NCBI GenBank assembly: GCA_023409755.1
Contig: JAEYRA010000155.1
Span: 1 to 52,542, forward strand
DNA from: Bacillota bacterium
GTDB taxonomy: Bacteria; Bacillota; Clostridia; Christensenellales; UMGS416
DNA: 52,542 nt
Reading direction: 5' to 3'
In this document: positions 16,416-24,878 of the stretch, piece by piece
Numbering within the stretch: the first letter of the stretch is position 1
Layout of the letters: each line of letters begins with the position of its first letter
Notes under the pieces: model-generated
What the model saw: the letters and a program-made list of their open reading frames with translations, nothing else
Databases searched by the model: none
What the model was told of the DNA's origin: nothing
Position numbers and translations under genes: made by a program

Positions 16416-17315
16416 TCAGTCGTCCGCCTGCCGGCGGGGGTCGTCGGGCTCGTAGTAGGGTTCGGAGTGAATGGTGATCTGCGCGGGCCGCCCCAGCCGC
16501 ACCGCGATAGCCTCCTCAATGGTGTCAACGAGATGATGGGATTCCTCCAGTGACATGTCCGGGTCCAGCAGCACGTGCATGTCCATGAAAAGATCCGCCC
16601 CGGCGGCCCGGCTGCGCAGCCGATGGACGCCCCGCACCTGCGGGAAGGCGCGCACCGCGTCCAGAACGGTGTCACTGTCCACCGCCGCCCTGTCGAGCAG
16701 GACACCGCTGGTGCTGCGGAAAATCTCCCATGCGGCAAAGAAGATGAACCCAGCCACCACGAGGGAAGCGATGGGGTCGATGATGGACGGAAGCCCCAGC
16801 CGCACGCCGACGAGTGTGGCCAGCACGCCCAGCGACACAAAGATATCACTGCGCGTGTGCGCCGCGTCGGAGATCAGGATCTGGCTGCCCAACTTCCGGC
16901 CCTGCCGGCCTTCCACCACGGTCACGGCAATGTTGACCGCCAGTGTACCAAGCAGCGCCGCCAGGCTGGCTACCGAAACCTGAGGAACAACAGGCGCAGC
17001 GAACCGACCCACCGCACCCACGACGATCTCCACCCCCAGCACCGCCAGCATCGCCGCAATGGCAAGTCCGGCCAGCGTCTCAAACTTGCTGTGGCCGTAG
17101 GGATGGTCAGCGTCCACCGGGCGGGACGCCAAGAAGATGCCCACCAAGCCCACCACGTTGGACGCGCCGTCGCTCAGGCTGTGGAACCCGTCGGCCTGCA
17201 AGCTGGCAGAACCGATGGCCAAGCCGAAAATGAGCTTCAGTAGGCTCACTGCCACATTGGCCAGCAGCACCAGCCACAGCACCAGACGCACTTGTTTATA
17301 ATTCATTTCTTTCAT
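16416..17315 (-). CDS. Cation diffusion facilitator, divalent metal exporter
   Basis: A 299-residue CDF protein with six membrane helices (about 10-215) and a C-terminal cytoplasmic metallochaperone-like domain (about 215-290). Metal-site motifs are seen: HSLSDGASN in helix 2, DHPYGHSKFE in the loop and DAAHTRSD in helix 5, as in FieF/CzcD proton-coupled exporters of Zn, Fe, Co or Ni. ATG 17315 is chosen because GAGGGTG precedes it; ATG 17306 is possible. The leader resembles a Ni/Co or Fe-responsive RNA and a Fur-like box lies upstream, which points to iron, cobalt or nickel as substrate, by inference. Confidence 0.92.
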   Translation of the reverse strand: MKEMNYKQVRLVLWLVLLANVAVSLLKLIFGLAIGSASLQADGFHSLSDGASNVVGLVGIFLASRPVDADHPYGHSKFETLAGLAIAAMLAVLGVEIVVGAVGRFAAPVVPQVSVASLAALLGTLAVNIAVTVVEGRQGRKLGSQILISDAAHTRSDIFVSLGVLATLVGVRLGLPSIIDPIASLVVAGFIFFAAWEIFRSTSGVLLDRAAVDSDTVLDAVRAFPQVRGVHRLRSRAAGADLFMDMHVLLDPDMSLEESHHLVDTIEEAIAVRLGRPAQITIHSEPYYEPDDPRRQADD

Positions 17316-17330
17316 GTTCACCCTCTGGAT

Positions 17331-17422
17331 AAAAAAAATCCACGAAACGTCAGATGACTGTCCCGTGGATGGCTCCACTGCCTTCTCAGGCCCGACGGTC
17401 CATCGGGGCCGTCTGGTCATGG
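17331..17422 (-). ncRNA. Metal-riboswitch-like leader (minimal NiCo/czcD-like) with terminator
   Basis: The leader of the CDF gene carries CUGAG-AAGGCA and GGGACAGU around a GUGGA-GCCA-UCCAC hairpin. These strings resemble the conserved junction segments of the NiCo (czcD) riboswitch as remembered, but only part of its four-helix fold is evident. The 3' half of that hairpin, UCCACG, can instead pair with CGUGGA to make a terminator (17370-17338) followed by eight T (17338-17331). Ligand-stabilised hairpin and terminator are mutually exclusive, which predicts that metal turns the exporter on. Confidence 0.55.
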
Positions 17423-17425
17423 CTC

Positions 17426-17464
17426 AGTATATGCGAGGGAAACGCCATTGTCAACACAATGGCG
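17426..17464 (-). promoter_or_regulatory. Promoter of the CDF gene with overlapping palindromic operator
   Basis: TTGACA (17454-17449), a 17-bp spacer and TATACT (17431-17426) form a strong promoter. The -35 is embedded in a perfect inverted repeat CGCCATTG-N6-CAATGGCG (17443-17464), which would place a repressor over RNA polymerase. The regulator is not identified. Confidence 0.7.
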
Positions 17465-17480
17465 CATCAAGTTTACAATT

Positions 17481-17499
17481 GATAGTGATTATCATTCAC
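17481..17499 (-). promoter_or_regulatory. Fur-box-like sequence upstream of the CDF promoter
   Basis: GTGAATGATAATCACTATC matches the classical 19-bp Fur consensus at 16 of 19 positions. It overlaps the last codons of the DUF1667 gene and lies about 27 bp upstream of the CDF -35 element. Binding by Fur or a related metalloregulator is an inference. Confidence 0.5.
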
Positions 17500-17878
17500 A
17501 GGAGACGTCGCCCTGCCGCCGGATGGCACGGGTGGCTACCACGTCCACCCCAGTGCCGGCAGCGTCCGCAAGCACCACCGCGCCAACGGCCACCGGGGCC
17601 GCGGCCCGCACGCCGCGCAGCGCCGCCAGCACCTGCGGGATGGCCGCCTTGGGCACGGGGCCAGCCGTCTTAACCGACAGGAACGGCAGATGGCCGCCCT
17701 GCACCGGCACCGACGAAGTGACCATGCGCAAGGGCCGGGTCAGTTCTTCCTCGGCATAGGTGCGCCCGCGGGCACAGCCGTTGCCGGTGACGACGACTTG
17801 ACCATCCTCCTCCTGCCGTGCCACCAGCCGGCAGCCCATCGGACAGACAATGCAGATCATGTTGCGTTCCTCAATCAT
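17492..17878 (-). CDS. DUF1667 CxxC protein of the glycerol-3-phosphate dehydrogenase operon
   Basis: A 128-residue protein beginning MIEERNMICIVCPMGCRL, with cysteines CIVCPMGC and a further Cys in NGCARG near 33, matching DUF1667. Such proteins are routinely encoded last in three-gene operons with a GlpA-like dehydrogenase and a pyridine nucleotide-disulfide oxidoreductase, and are presumed to carry an Fe-S or redox-active Cys centre. Its start overlaps the stop of the oxidoreductase gene by 8 bp; GGGAGGG precedes it. Confidence 0.85.
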   Translation of the reverse strand: MIEERNMICIVCPMGCRLVARQEEDGQVVVTGNGCARGRTYAEEELTRPLRMVTSSVPVQGGHLPFLSVKTAGPVPKAAIPQVLAALRGVRAAAPVAVGAVVLADAAGTGVDVVATRAIRRQGDVSCE

Positions 17879-19136
17879 GGGACACCCTCCCCCCCACTGT
17901 AACAGTCACGCCATCGGTCGCGCCCAGCGCCGCTGCGGGCACCGCAATCTCCTCGAGTTCGCCCGGCGTCATCACCTGCTTGCGCCGCCGGCTGAGCACC
18001 GTGGCCCCGGCACGCACCTCGCACAGGGCGGGTTTCTCCACCGCACGCACACGGTAGTAGAGCTTGAGCTCTCCCTCGGGCAGGTTACCGCGGTCGATGC
18101 GCTGGGGCACGACCGAACGCACCCCTGCCCCGGCGGTCACAGCCACCCGCTCGCCAGCCATCCACTGCCCCTGGGCAAAGCGCGCCGCCGCCCGGCCCGC
18201 GATGTTCGCCTCCCGGCTCACGTTGTCCACCAAGTCGTGGACGTGCAGCACATTGCCGCAGGCGAAGATGCCCGGTACAGATGTCTGCCTCCACTGGTCC
18301 ACGACCGGCCCCTGGGTCACCGGGTCCATCTCGATGCCGGCCATGGTGCTAAGCTCATTCTCCGGGATGAGGCCCACCGACAGAAGCAACGTGTCACAGG
18401 GGATGAACCGCTCGGTCGACTTGATGGGCCGCATGTTCTTGCCCACCTCGGCAATGGTCACGCCCTCCACCCGCTCCCGCCCGTGGATGCGTACTACCGT
18501 ATGGTTGAAGTGCAGCGGAATGCCGTTGTCGTCCAGGCACTGGGCGATGTTGCGCGCCAGGCCGCTGCTGTAGGGCAGCACCTCGCAGACGGCCTCGACC
18601 TTCGCGCCTTCCCAGGTGAGCCGCCGGGCCATGATGAGCCCGATGTCACCGGAGCCCAGGATGACGATGCGGTGGCCGGGCATCACGCCCTGCATGTTCA
18701 CCAGGCGCTGGGCCGCGCCGGCGGTGAAGATACCCGCCGGGCGGTAACCGGGGATGTTAATGGCCCCGCGGGTGCGCTCCCGGCAGCCCATCGCCAGCAC
18801 GATGGCCCCAGCGGCGAAGTCCATGAGCCCCCGGTCAGCACTGACGGCATGAACATGCCGGTCAGCGTCCAGCTCCAGCACCATGGTGTCGGTGTACACA
18901 TCGATGCCGCTGCCGGCGAGCTTTGCCACGAAACGCTCAGCGTACTCAGGACCGGTCAGTTCCTCTCCAAAGTAATGGAGGCCGAAGCCGTTGTGGATGC
19001 ACTGCTGCAGAATGCCGCCGAGCTCCCGGTCCCGCTCCAGCAGGGCTACCGTGCCGGCACCGGCTTCCTTGGCCGCCAGCGCCGCGGCCAGCCCCGCCGG
19101 GCCCCCGCCGATGACGACCACATCATAGGTTTCCAT
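17871..19136 (-). CDS. FAD/NAD(P)-dependent oxidoreductase, GlpB-like partner
   Basis: A 421-residue flavoprotein. The N-terminal FAD-binding Rossmann motif is VVVIGGGPAGLAAA (about 6-19) and a second nucleotide-binding motif IVILGSGDIG lies near 158, with an internal AMGCRERTRGA stretch seen in this family. It would pass electrons between the GlpA-like dehydrogenase and a carrier. ATG 19136 is chosen because METYDVVVIGG is the natural start and GGAGG precedes it; the longer frame reads antisense-like arginine-rich sequence. It overlaps both neighbours by 8-14 bp, indicating a coupled operon. Confidence 0.88.
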   Translation of the reverse strand: METYDVVVIGGGPAGLAAALAAKEAGAGTVALLERDRELGGILQQCIHNGFGLHYFGEELTGPEYAERFVAKLAGSGIDVYTDTMVLELDADRHVHAVSADRGLMDFAAGAIVLAMGCRERTRGAINIPGYRPAGIFTAGAAQRLVNMQGVMPGHRIVILGSGDIGLIMARRLTWEGAKVEAVCEVLPYSSGLARNIAQCLDDNGIPLHFNHTVVRIHGRERVEGVTIAEVGKNMRPIKSTERFIPCDTLLLSVGLIPENELSTMAGIEMDPVTQGPVVDQWRQTSVPGIFACGNVLHVHDLVDNVSREANIAGRAAARFAQGQWMAGERVAVTAGAGVRSVVPQRIDRGNLPEGELKLYYRVRAVEKPALCEVRAGATVLSRRRKQVMTPGELEEIAVPAAALGATDGVTVTVGGRVSHD

Positions 19137-20574
19137 CGCTTGCCTCCTTCGCCGCAACGACCCAGGAGTCGCCGCCGTTCTTGGTGATGCTCTCCATCGG
19201 CTGGCCCGTCTCCCGCGCGATGATCTCCAGCAGGCGCGGGCCGCAGAAGCCGCCCTGGCACCGCCCGGCCTGGGCACGCACCCGGCGCTTGATGCCATCC
19301 AGCGTGGTGGCCGGCACCGGTGAGTGCAGCGCCTGCACAATCTCGGCCTCGGTCACCGTCTCGCACCGGCAGATGACACGGCCATAGAGCGGGTCCGCCG
19401 CCAGTGCCTGCCGCCGTTCGTCTGCGTCCATCTCCCGGAAGGGCTTGGGGTGCCGCCGCTCAGCGTGAAACTCCGCCCGGGGATCGAGGGTCAGCCCGGC
19501 GGCAGCCAGTTCCTCCGCCACCACGCGGGCGATGGCCGGGGACGAGCTCAGCCCCGGTGAACAGATGCCCGCGGCGTTGACAAACCCGGGAATGTCAGGC
19601 TCACGGCCGATGATGAAATCGTCCCGCCCCACCACGACCGACCGAAGCCCGGCAAAGGCCGTGATGACCTTGGAGAAAGCAAGGCCCGGCACCGACTTTT
19701 TTCCCAGGCGCTTGAGGTACCACAGGCCCTCGGGGGTGGTGGCGTTGTCGTCCTTGTCAGCCACATCCACCGCCGTGGGGCCGGCGTAGACGTTGCCGTC
19801 GCTGGTGGGGCTGACCAGTACGCCCTTGCCCCAGCGGCTGGGCGTCTGGAACACGACCGTACCCACGGCGTTCCCTACGGATCGGTCGAGCAGCATGTAC
19901 TCGCCCTTGCGCGGCAAGATGGTGAAGGGCCGCCCACCGGCCATGGTGTTGATCTCGTCGGAGCGGATGCCCGCGGCGTTGACCACAAAGGCCGCACGCA
20001 CCACCTGCCCGTCTCCGCCCTTCAGGGTGAACCCGTCGCTCCCCCGGGCAATGGACGCCACGGCAAAGCCCCTGTGCAGCGTGGCGCCATTCACCACGGC
20101 ATTCTCCAGCAAGGCCAGTGTCAGTTCAAAGGGGTTGACGATGCCCGCCGACGGCGCCCACAACGCCGCAGTGATCTCCCCACTGAGGTTGGGCTCCCGC
20201 CGGCGCACCTCATCGCCCGGCAGGATCTCCAGCCCCGGCACGCCGTTGGCTTCGCCGCGCGCCTTCAACCGTCCCAGCTCCGCCTCATCCTCCGGCCCGA
20301 AGGCCACGACCAGTGAGCCGGTGCGCATGTAAGGCACCGAAAGCTCGCAGCAAAGGGCCTCCATGCGCGCGTTGCCCTCCACGTTGAGCCTGGCTTTCCA
20401 GGTGCCGGGCACGCAGTCAAACCCGGCGTGCACAATGGCGCTGTTGGCCTTGGACGCGCCGCAGCCCACATCGGCCTGGGCCTCCAGCACCACCACGTTC
20501 AGCCGGTAGCGTGTCAACTCCCGCGCGATGGCCGCGCCTACGACGCCGGCACCCACGATCGCCACATCGAACAT
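19123..20574 (-). CDS. GlpA-like FAD-dependent dehydrogenase with C-terminal [2Fe-2S] BFD domain
   Basis: A 483-residue protein of the D-amino-acid-oxidase/GlpA fold. It has the FAD motif VAIVGAGVVGAAIA near 4, the family signature GCGASKANSAIVHAGFD near 37 and a C-terminal bacterioferritin-associated-ferredoxin-like domain with CRC (near 400) and CQGGFC (near 435). This architecture is that of clostridial glycerol-3-phosphate dehydrogenases that feed G3P to dihydroxyacetone phosphate. A terminator in the leader and the GlpP gene elsewhere in the window support a G3P role. 2-hydroxyglutarate oxidase-like activity is the alternative. Confidence 0.85.
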   Translation of the reverse strand: MFDVAIVGAGVVGAAIARELTRYRLNVVVLEAQADVGCGASKANSAIVHAGFDCVPGTWKARLNVEGNARMEALCCELSVPYMRTGSLVVAFGPEDEAELGRLKARGEANGVPGLEILPGDEVRRREPNLSGEITAALWAPSAGIVNPFELTLALLENAVVNGATLHRGFAVASIARGSDGFTLKGGDGQVVRAAFVVNAAGIRSDEINTMAGGRPFTILPRKGEYMLLDRSVGNAVGTVVFQTPSRWGKGVLVSPTSDGNVYAGPTAVDVADKDDNATTPEGLWYLKRLGKKSVPGLAFSKVITAFAGLRSVVVGRDDFIIGREPDIPGFVNAAGICSPGLSSSPAIARVVAEELAAAGLTLDPRAEFHAERRHPKPFREMDADERRQALAADPLYGRVICRCETVTEAEIVQALHSPVPATTLDGIKRRVRAQAGRCQGGFCGPRLLEIIARETGQPMESITKNGGDSWVVAAKEASDGNL

Positions 20575-20591
20575 ACCCTCTCCCCCTTCAC

Positions 20592-20635
20592 AAAAAAAGA
20601 GCGCACAAAACCAATAAGGCTCTGTGCGGCTCTCT
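20592..20635 (-). terminator. Leader terminator of the glp-like operon, probable GlpP target
   Basis: Leftward, GAGAG-(C)-CGCACA pairs with TGTGCG-CTCTT: 11 bp with one bulged C and a 15-nt loop. It is followed by TTTTTTT (20598-20592), 18 nt before the GlpA-like start. With the promoter at 20662-20690 this gives a roughly 65-nt attenuated leader, the arrangement regulated by the G3P-bound antiterminator GlpP in Bacillus. Confidence 0.75.
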
Positions 20636-20661
20636 CAATCTCTGCCTGTTTCCTCCCTGCC

Positions 20662-20690
20662 AGTATACTCCTAACCACTTCCGTTCGCAA
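20662..20690 (-). promoter_or_regulatory. Promoter of the glp-like operon
   Basis: TTGCGA (20690-20685), a 17-bp spacer and TATACT (20667-20662) lie 88 bp upstream of the GlpA-like start and just ahead of the attenuator hairpin. The opposing solute-binding-protein gene has a TATACT at 20742-20747 without a good -35. Confidence 0.6.
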
Positions 20691-20780
20691 CGCCTGACGA
20701 AATCCGGCCCGCGTACCTCGGCAGGGCGGCGGTTCCTGTGGTATACTGGTGGACAGCATAACGAGGGGAGGTGTCCGTCC

Positions 20781-22379
20781 ATGGGTTTGATTCGGCGATT
20801 CTGCGCCGTTGCCCTCGCGCTGCTGCTGGCAGCCTTGCCAGCCTGCACCAGCGCGCCTGCCACGCCCACGGCCAGCAGCACCGCCGAACCCGCAGCTGCC
20901 GCCACGCCAACCGAACACCTGACGATCTCTGTCAACCTGACCGAGGCCGAGAAGCAAAAAAACGACGCGCTGTACGATTATTTCTCTGACAAGTTCAACA
21001 TAGAGCTCAAGCCCGTCCCCTTCTCTACCACGGAGTGGCAGGAGCGCATCCGCATCTGGATCGTCTCCAACAGTCTGCCCGATCTGGTGTGGATGAACGT
21101 GGATGAGACTACCTTCAGCGAATATGCCTCCTGGGCGCGGGATGGAATCTTTCAGCCCCTGCCCGACGACCTGCGGAGCGTATACCCCAACATCGGTGCG
21201 CTCCTCAATCGGGGGGACATCAACGCCGACGAACTGCTGACCATCAACGGCAAGCTGTACGCCTACCCCACCATCCGTAACACCGCGTCGCAGGGCTACC
21301 GTTCTCCCCTGGGCTTCTATTACCGGAGGGACTGGGCGGAGAAGCTGGGCATGGCCCAACCGGGCGATGTGTATACCTGGGATCAGTTTGTGGAGCTGGG
21401 CCAGGCCTTTGTGAAGCTGGACCCCGGCAACAACGGCGCTGGCAAAACCGTAGGTGCGGGCACCCAGTCCCAATACTTCCCGGAGGCTTTTGGCGTGTAC
21501 CAGCTGGCGTCGGAAAACGGGTTGGGCGCTTTCCAGCGCGTGGGCGACCATTATGAATGGACCGCCGCCCGACCGGAGACGCTGGAAGGTCTCACGATTG
21601 CCAAGAAGCTCTATGACAGCCGCATCCTGTGGAGCGAGAACGTACTGGGCAGCAGCCACCTGGACAAGTACAAGGCTGGCCTGATGGGTATTGTGTTTGA
21701 CGAATTTGACAACGCACTGCTCACTGACATGCGAAAGAGCCTGCAGCGCACGTTCCTGGGCATCGACGTGGACAAGGCCCTCAGCCCCATGCATGTGAAG
21801 GGGCCGGACGGTTCCTTCTGGGCCGCAAAGACGGTCTGCTTCTCCGGCGCAGTGTCTCTGCGTGCGGGCGTTGACAGCGAGACGGTCAACCGGGTTCTGA
21901 GCATGTTTGACTGGCTGCTGAGTGAAGAAGGGACCCTCTTCCACACCTACGGGTTTGAGGGAAAGGATTACACCAAAACCGGCAATGACATTCAATGCTT
22001 GTGGAACAGCGACCTGGTGACCCTGGCGTTGGTCGACCCCTACCCCTCGGGCTGCCGGCAGTTCTACAGCCTGGCAGCCTCCACCGAAGAAGATTTACCC
22101 ATCTATCCCATGTCCGTCATCACCACCAGCCGCAATGTGGCCATGTTCCAGGAGGTCAATGCCAAATTCCGCAGCGTGGATGAGTATTCCAACTATTTTG
22201 ACAGTCTGGCCCGGGATGACACCATTGCCCAACTGGCCGGACAGACCCACGACAAGATGGTCAATCTCGTCACCACCGCCCACGCCAAGGATCTCAGCAA
22301 GCTTTGGGACCAGTGGGTCTCCAAAAAGCTGCCCATTGTGCAGCCCTTTCTGGTGGAACTGACCGTATTGGCCCAGTAG
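20781..22379 (+). CDS. Extracellular solute-binding lipoprotein (LplA type), no adjacent permease
   Basis: A 532-residue family 1 solute-binding protein. The N-terminus has a signal peptide and lipobox LAALPACTS (Cys near 20), then an Ala/Thr-rich linker (about 21-48) and the binding domain with the hallmark SLPDLVWMN near 90 and a late ENGLGAFQR loop. It should capture an oligosaccharide at the cell surface. GGGAGGT precedes ATG 20781. Unlike the other two such proteins here it has no permease genes beside it; it converges on the YesM gene. It may serve as an alternative receptor for another importer or as the sugar sensor partner of YesM. Confidence 0.88.
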   Translation: MGLIRRFCAVALALLLAALPACTSAPATPTASSTAEPAAAATPTEHLTISVNLTEAEKQKNDALYDYFSDKFNIELKPVPFSTTEWQERIRIWIVSNSLPDLVWMNVDETTFSEYASWARDGIFQPLPDDLRSVYPNIGALLNRGDINADELLTINGKLYAYPTIRNTASQGYRSPLGFYYRRDWAEKLGMAQPGDVYTWDQFVELGQAFVKLDPGNNGAGKTVGAGTQSQYFPEAFGVYQLASENGLGAFQRVGDHYEWTAARPETLEGLTIAKKLYDSRILWSENVLGSSHLDKYKAGLMGIVFDEFDNALLTDMRKSLQRTFLGIDVDKALSPMHVKGPDGSFWAAKTVCFSGAVSLRAGVDSETVNRVLSMFDWLLSEEGTLFHTYGFEGKDYTKTGNDIQCLWNSDLVTLALVDPYPSGCRQFYSLAASTEEDLPIYPMSVITTSRNVAMFQEVNAKFRSVDEYSNYFDSLARDDTIAQLAGQTHDKMVNLVTTAHAKDLSKLWDQWVSKKLPIVQPFLVELTVLAQ

Positions 22380-22385
22380 GGCCGC

Positions 22386-24101
22386 TCACAGCTCCGTGGT
22401 GTGGCGAACCGGCAGCAGCACCTGCACCGTCGTGCCGCAGTCCTTTTCCGATTCAATTTTCAACCCGTAAGCATCCCCGCAGGTCAGCCGAATACGCTGG
22501 TGGATATTCTCCAGCCCGATGGAACGCCGGCCGCCGGCCAGTTGGGCCGGGTCGGCGTTGAGCAGCATCGTGTGGATCCCATCCAACTCGTCCGGTTCCA
22601 TCCCCACGCCGTCGTCCACCACTTCAAAGACCAGCACCGCCCCCCGCAGCGCCCCGCGGATGAGCAACGAACCCGGCCCTTCCTTGGGCTCCAGCCCGTG
22701 GTATACGGCGTTCTCCACCAGTGGCTGCAGTATCATCTTCAGGATGTACAGATCTTCCAGTTCCTCCGGCACCTCCCAGCGGAAGGTGAAGCGATTGCCG
22801 AAGCGGATGGAGATGATGCGAAGATACTGGACAATGATGTCCATTTCCTCCCGCAAGCGCACGATGTTGCTGCCCTTGATGCTGTAACGGAAGATCGCCG
22901 ACAGAGCCACTGACATGTCCACAATCTCCCGTGCATTATACACAAGGCCAATGGAGCGCATGCATTCCAGGGTGTTGTAGAGGAAGTGGGGGTTGATCTG
23001 GCTCTGCAGGGCGGAGAAGCGTGCCTGCTGTACGGTGAGCTCGGCGGCGTAGAGTTTGGTCTGCCCCTCCAGCCGGGCGGCGTTGTTGGCTTCAATCTCC
23101 CCAAGCATAGTATTAATGGTGGAAACGATGCTGTTGAGCTCGGTGGTGCGCAGCGGCTCCAACCGGGTGTACTTGCCGCTGCCAATGCGGTTGATGCGCC
23201 GCAACAGCTTCTGCAGGGGCTTGGTGAAGCTGAAGTAGAGAATGGTCATCGTCAGCGCCACCATGAACACCATAAGGCCGCCAAAGAGTGTGATTGTCTC
23301 CTGCAGGGTGGCGTTGGTGTCGGGCAGTGCGGTGATGTCCAGCGTTGCCTGCATCCGCATCCCCACATCCGCCAATTCATTGGTGAAATAGACCGGCGAC
23401 TTCGGCGCGCTCTCGCTGTTGACCACCGTCATGTCCCGGTTGTTGTTCTCAAACGTCAGGCTGATGATGTAGTCGTTGTCGGTGGGGGCCGCATCGGCCA
23501 GCAGGGAGCGAAGGTTTCGACCGTTGCACAGCGCCATGCAGCTGCCCACGCGCTCATAGGTGTCGGTGGAATAGATGGGCATGATGAAGGCGTAATATAT
23601 ACCGCCATCGTCCCGGATACTGAGGATGGGGGTGAAAAAGGGCTTCATGCTCGTGTCACTGAGCATGTCCGGATACACGCTCTCCAGGCTGTTGATGGCG
23701 CCCATGTCCATGAGGCCGTTGTAGGAGAGAAGGTTGCGATCCATATCCACCAGCGAAATATCCACGATGTCCGCGTTGGCGTCAACGAAGTACTGCGCCA
23801 GGTTGAAGATGGTCGTCTGAATCTCCAGCTTGTAGGAGACGGACGAACTGTTCAGGTATTGCTCGGTGTTGCGGAAATAGGCGATCGCCAAGGTCGCCTG
23901 GCGCACACCCAGCAGCCGGTTCTGAATGAGATCGGCTGTTTGGGTGCACAGCGAGCGGGAATAGGCATAGGCCTCGTCGCGGGAGCGACGGGTCAGGCTC
24001 TGCTGGTAGTAGAGAAGAACAGCGAACAGAAATGCCAGCTCCAGCACGGTGACGAGAATCAGCCGGAAGATGAGTGATGCCCTGTGCCGGTGAACGGTCA
24101 T
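22386..24101 (-). CDS. yesM: Sensor histidine kinase, YesM type
   Basis: A 571-residue membrane kinase with a helix at about 10-33, an extracellular Cache-like sensor region (about 40-270), a second helix near 285-305, a HAMP segment (FTKPLQKLLRRINRIG) and the His_kinase domain with H-box SQINPHFLYNTLE near 385 and N-box VFEVVDDGVGM near 520. It autophosphorylates and hands phosphate to the response regulator encoded just upstream. The start is set at 24101, where ATGA overlaps the response-regulator stop. YesM/YesN pairs usually control plant-polysaccharide uptake genes, such as the importer divergent from this pair. Confidence 0.92.
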   Translation of the reverse strand: MTVHRHRASLIFRLILVTVLELAFLFAVLLYYQQSLTRRSRDEAYAYSRSLCTQTADLIQNRLLGVRQATLAIAYFRNTEQYLNSSSVSYKLEIQTTIFNLAQYFVDANADIVDISLVDMDRNLLSYNGLMDMGAINSLESVYPDMLSDTSMKPFFTPILSIRDDGGIYYAFIMPIYSTDTYERVGSCMALCNGRNLRSLLADAAPTDNDYIISLTFENNNRDMTVVNSESAPKSPVYFTNELADVGMRMQATLDITALPDTNATLQETITLFGGLMVFMVALTMTILYFSFTKPLQKLLRRINRIGSGKYTRLEPLRTTELNSIVSTINTMLGEIEANNAARLEGQTKLYAAELTVQQARFSALQSQINPHFLYNTLECMRSIGLVYNAREIVDMSVALSAIFRYSIKGSNIVRLREEMDIIVQYLRIISIRFGNRFTFRWEVPEELEDLYILKMILQPLVENAVYHGLEPKEGPGSLLIRGALRGAVLVFEVVDDGVGMEPDELDGIHTMLLNADPAQLAGGRRSIGLENIHQRIRLTCGDAYGLKIESEKDCGTTVQVLLPVRHTTEL

Positions 24102-24853
24102 CCTTCCCCACCTGCGGCATTGGTCGTACGGCAACGCTTGCGGTACTCCAGCGGTGTCACGCCAATGGACTGGCGGAACACACGGTTGAAGTACTGTGGG
24201 TCGGAATACCCCACCTCTTCGGCAATCTCATAGACATACTCGTCGGAGGTGCGCAGCAGCTCTTTGGCCCGCGTCATCCGCAGTTGGGTCACATACTCCG
24301 AAAAGGTGGTGCCCAACTGGGTCTGAAACAGGTAACAGCAGTGGTTGGGGGTGAAATAGAACTGCTTGGCCAGATCCTTCAAGAGCAGCTGCTTGCTGAT
24401 ATTCTGCTGGATGTACTCAAGCATTGAGCTGAACATCTCGTTTCGGTTCATCACCACCCGGGTCTCCGAGCGGCCCTTTTCGTCCAGCCGCTGGCGCAGG
24501 CGGGCCAGCAAGTCATCCGCCTGAAGCTGGTCCACCGGCTTCAGACAGTAATCAAACACCCGGTGGGTTATGGCCTGGCGGGCGTAGTCAAACTCGGAAA
24601 AGCCGCTGATGACGACAAACTCGGTATCCAGACCTGCGTCGCGCACGCGGGCCATCAACTCCAGCCCGCTCATCCCCGGCATCCTTACGTCGGTGAACAC
24701 CGCATCGGGCTTCTCCTGTACAATGAAGTCCAGCGCGGCAGCCGGGCTCAGGAAGCTGTCGAGGAGCGTAAACCCATAATCCTCCCACCGGAAGGACCTG
24801 GAGATGCCCAGAAGCGACCATTGCTCGTCATCAACCACCACCGCCCGATACAT
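24098..24853 (-). CDS. yesN: Response regulator with AraC DNA-binding domain, YesN type
   Basis: A 251-residue regulator: a receiver domain (about 1-120) with the acidic pair VVDDE near 8 and phospho-acceptor Asp in FTDVRMPGMSG near 55, then a C-terminal AraC double helix-turn-helix (about 155-245; SEYVTQLRMTRAKELL, YSDPQYFNRVFRQ). It starts MYRAVVVDD at 24853; upstream codons in the frame are not conserved. It is translationally coupled to yesM. Its likely target is the sugar importer operon starting at 25251, divergent from it. Confidence 0.93.
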   Translation of the reverse strand: MYRAVVVDDEQWSLLGISRSFRWEDYGFTLLDSFLSPAAALDFIVQEKPDAVFTDVRMPGMSGLELMARVRDAGLDTEFVVISGFSEFDYARQAITHRVFDYCLKPVDQLQADDLLARLRQRLDEKGRSETRVVMNRNEMFSSMLEYIQQNISKQLLLKDLAKQFYFTPNHCCYLFQTQLGTTFSEYVTQLRMTRAKELLRTSDEYVYEIAEEVGYSDPQYFNRVFRQSIGVTPLEYRKRCRTTNAAGGEG

Positions 24854-24878
24854 GATCTCAACCCCCACACAATTTATG

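Noticed and set aside
17850..19187. A 445-codon plus-strand frame opposite the FAD oxidoreductase
   Set aside because: Antisense shadow: no domain is recognisable while the minus strand has clear FAD-binding motifs.
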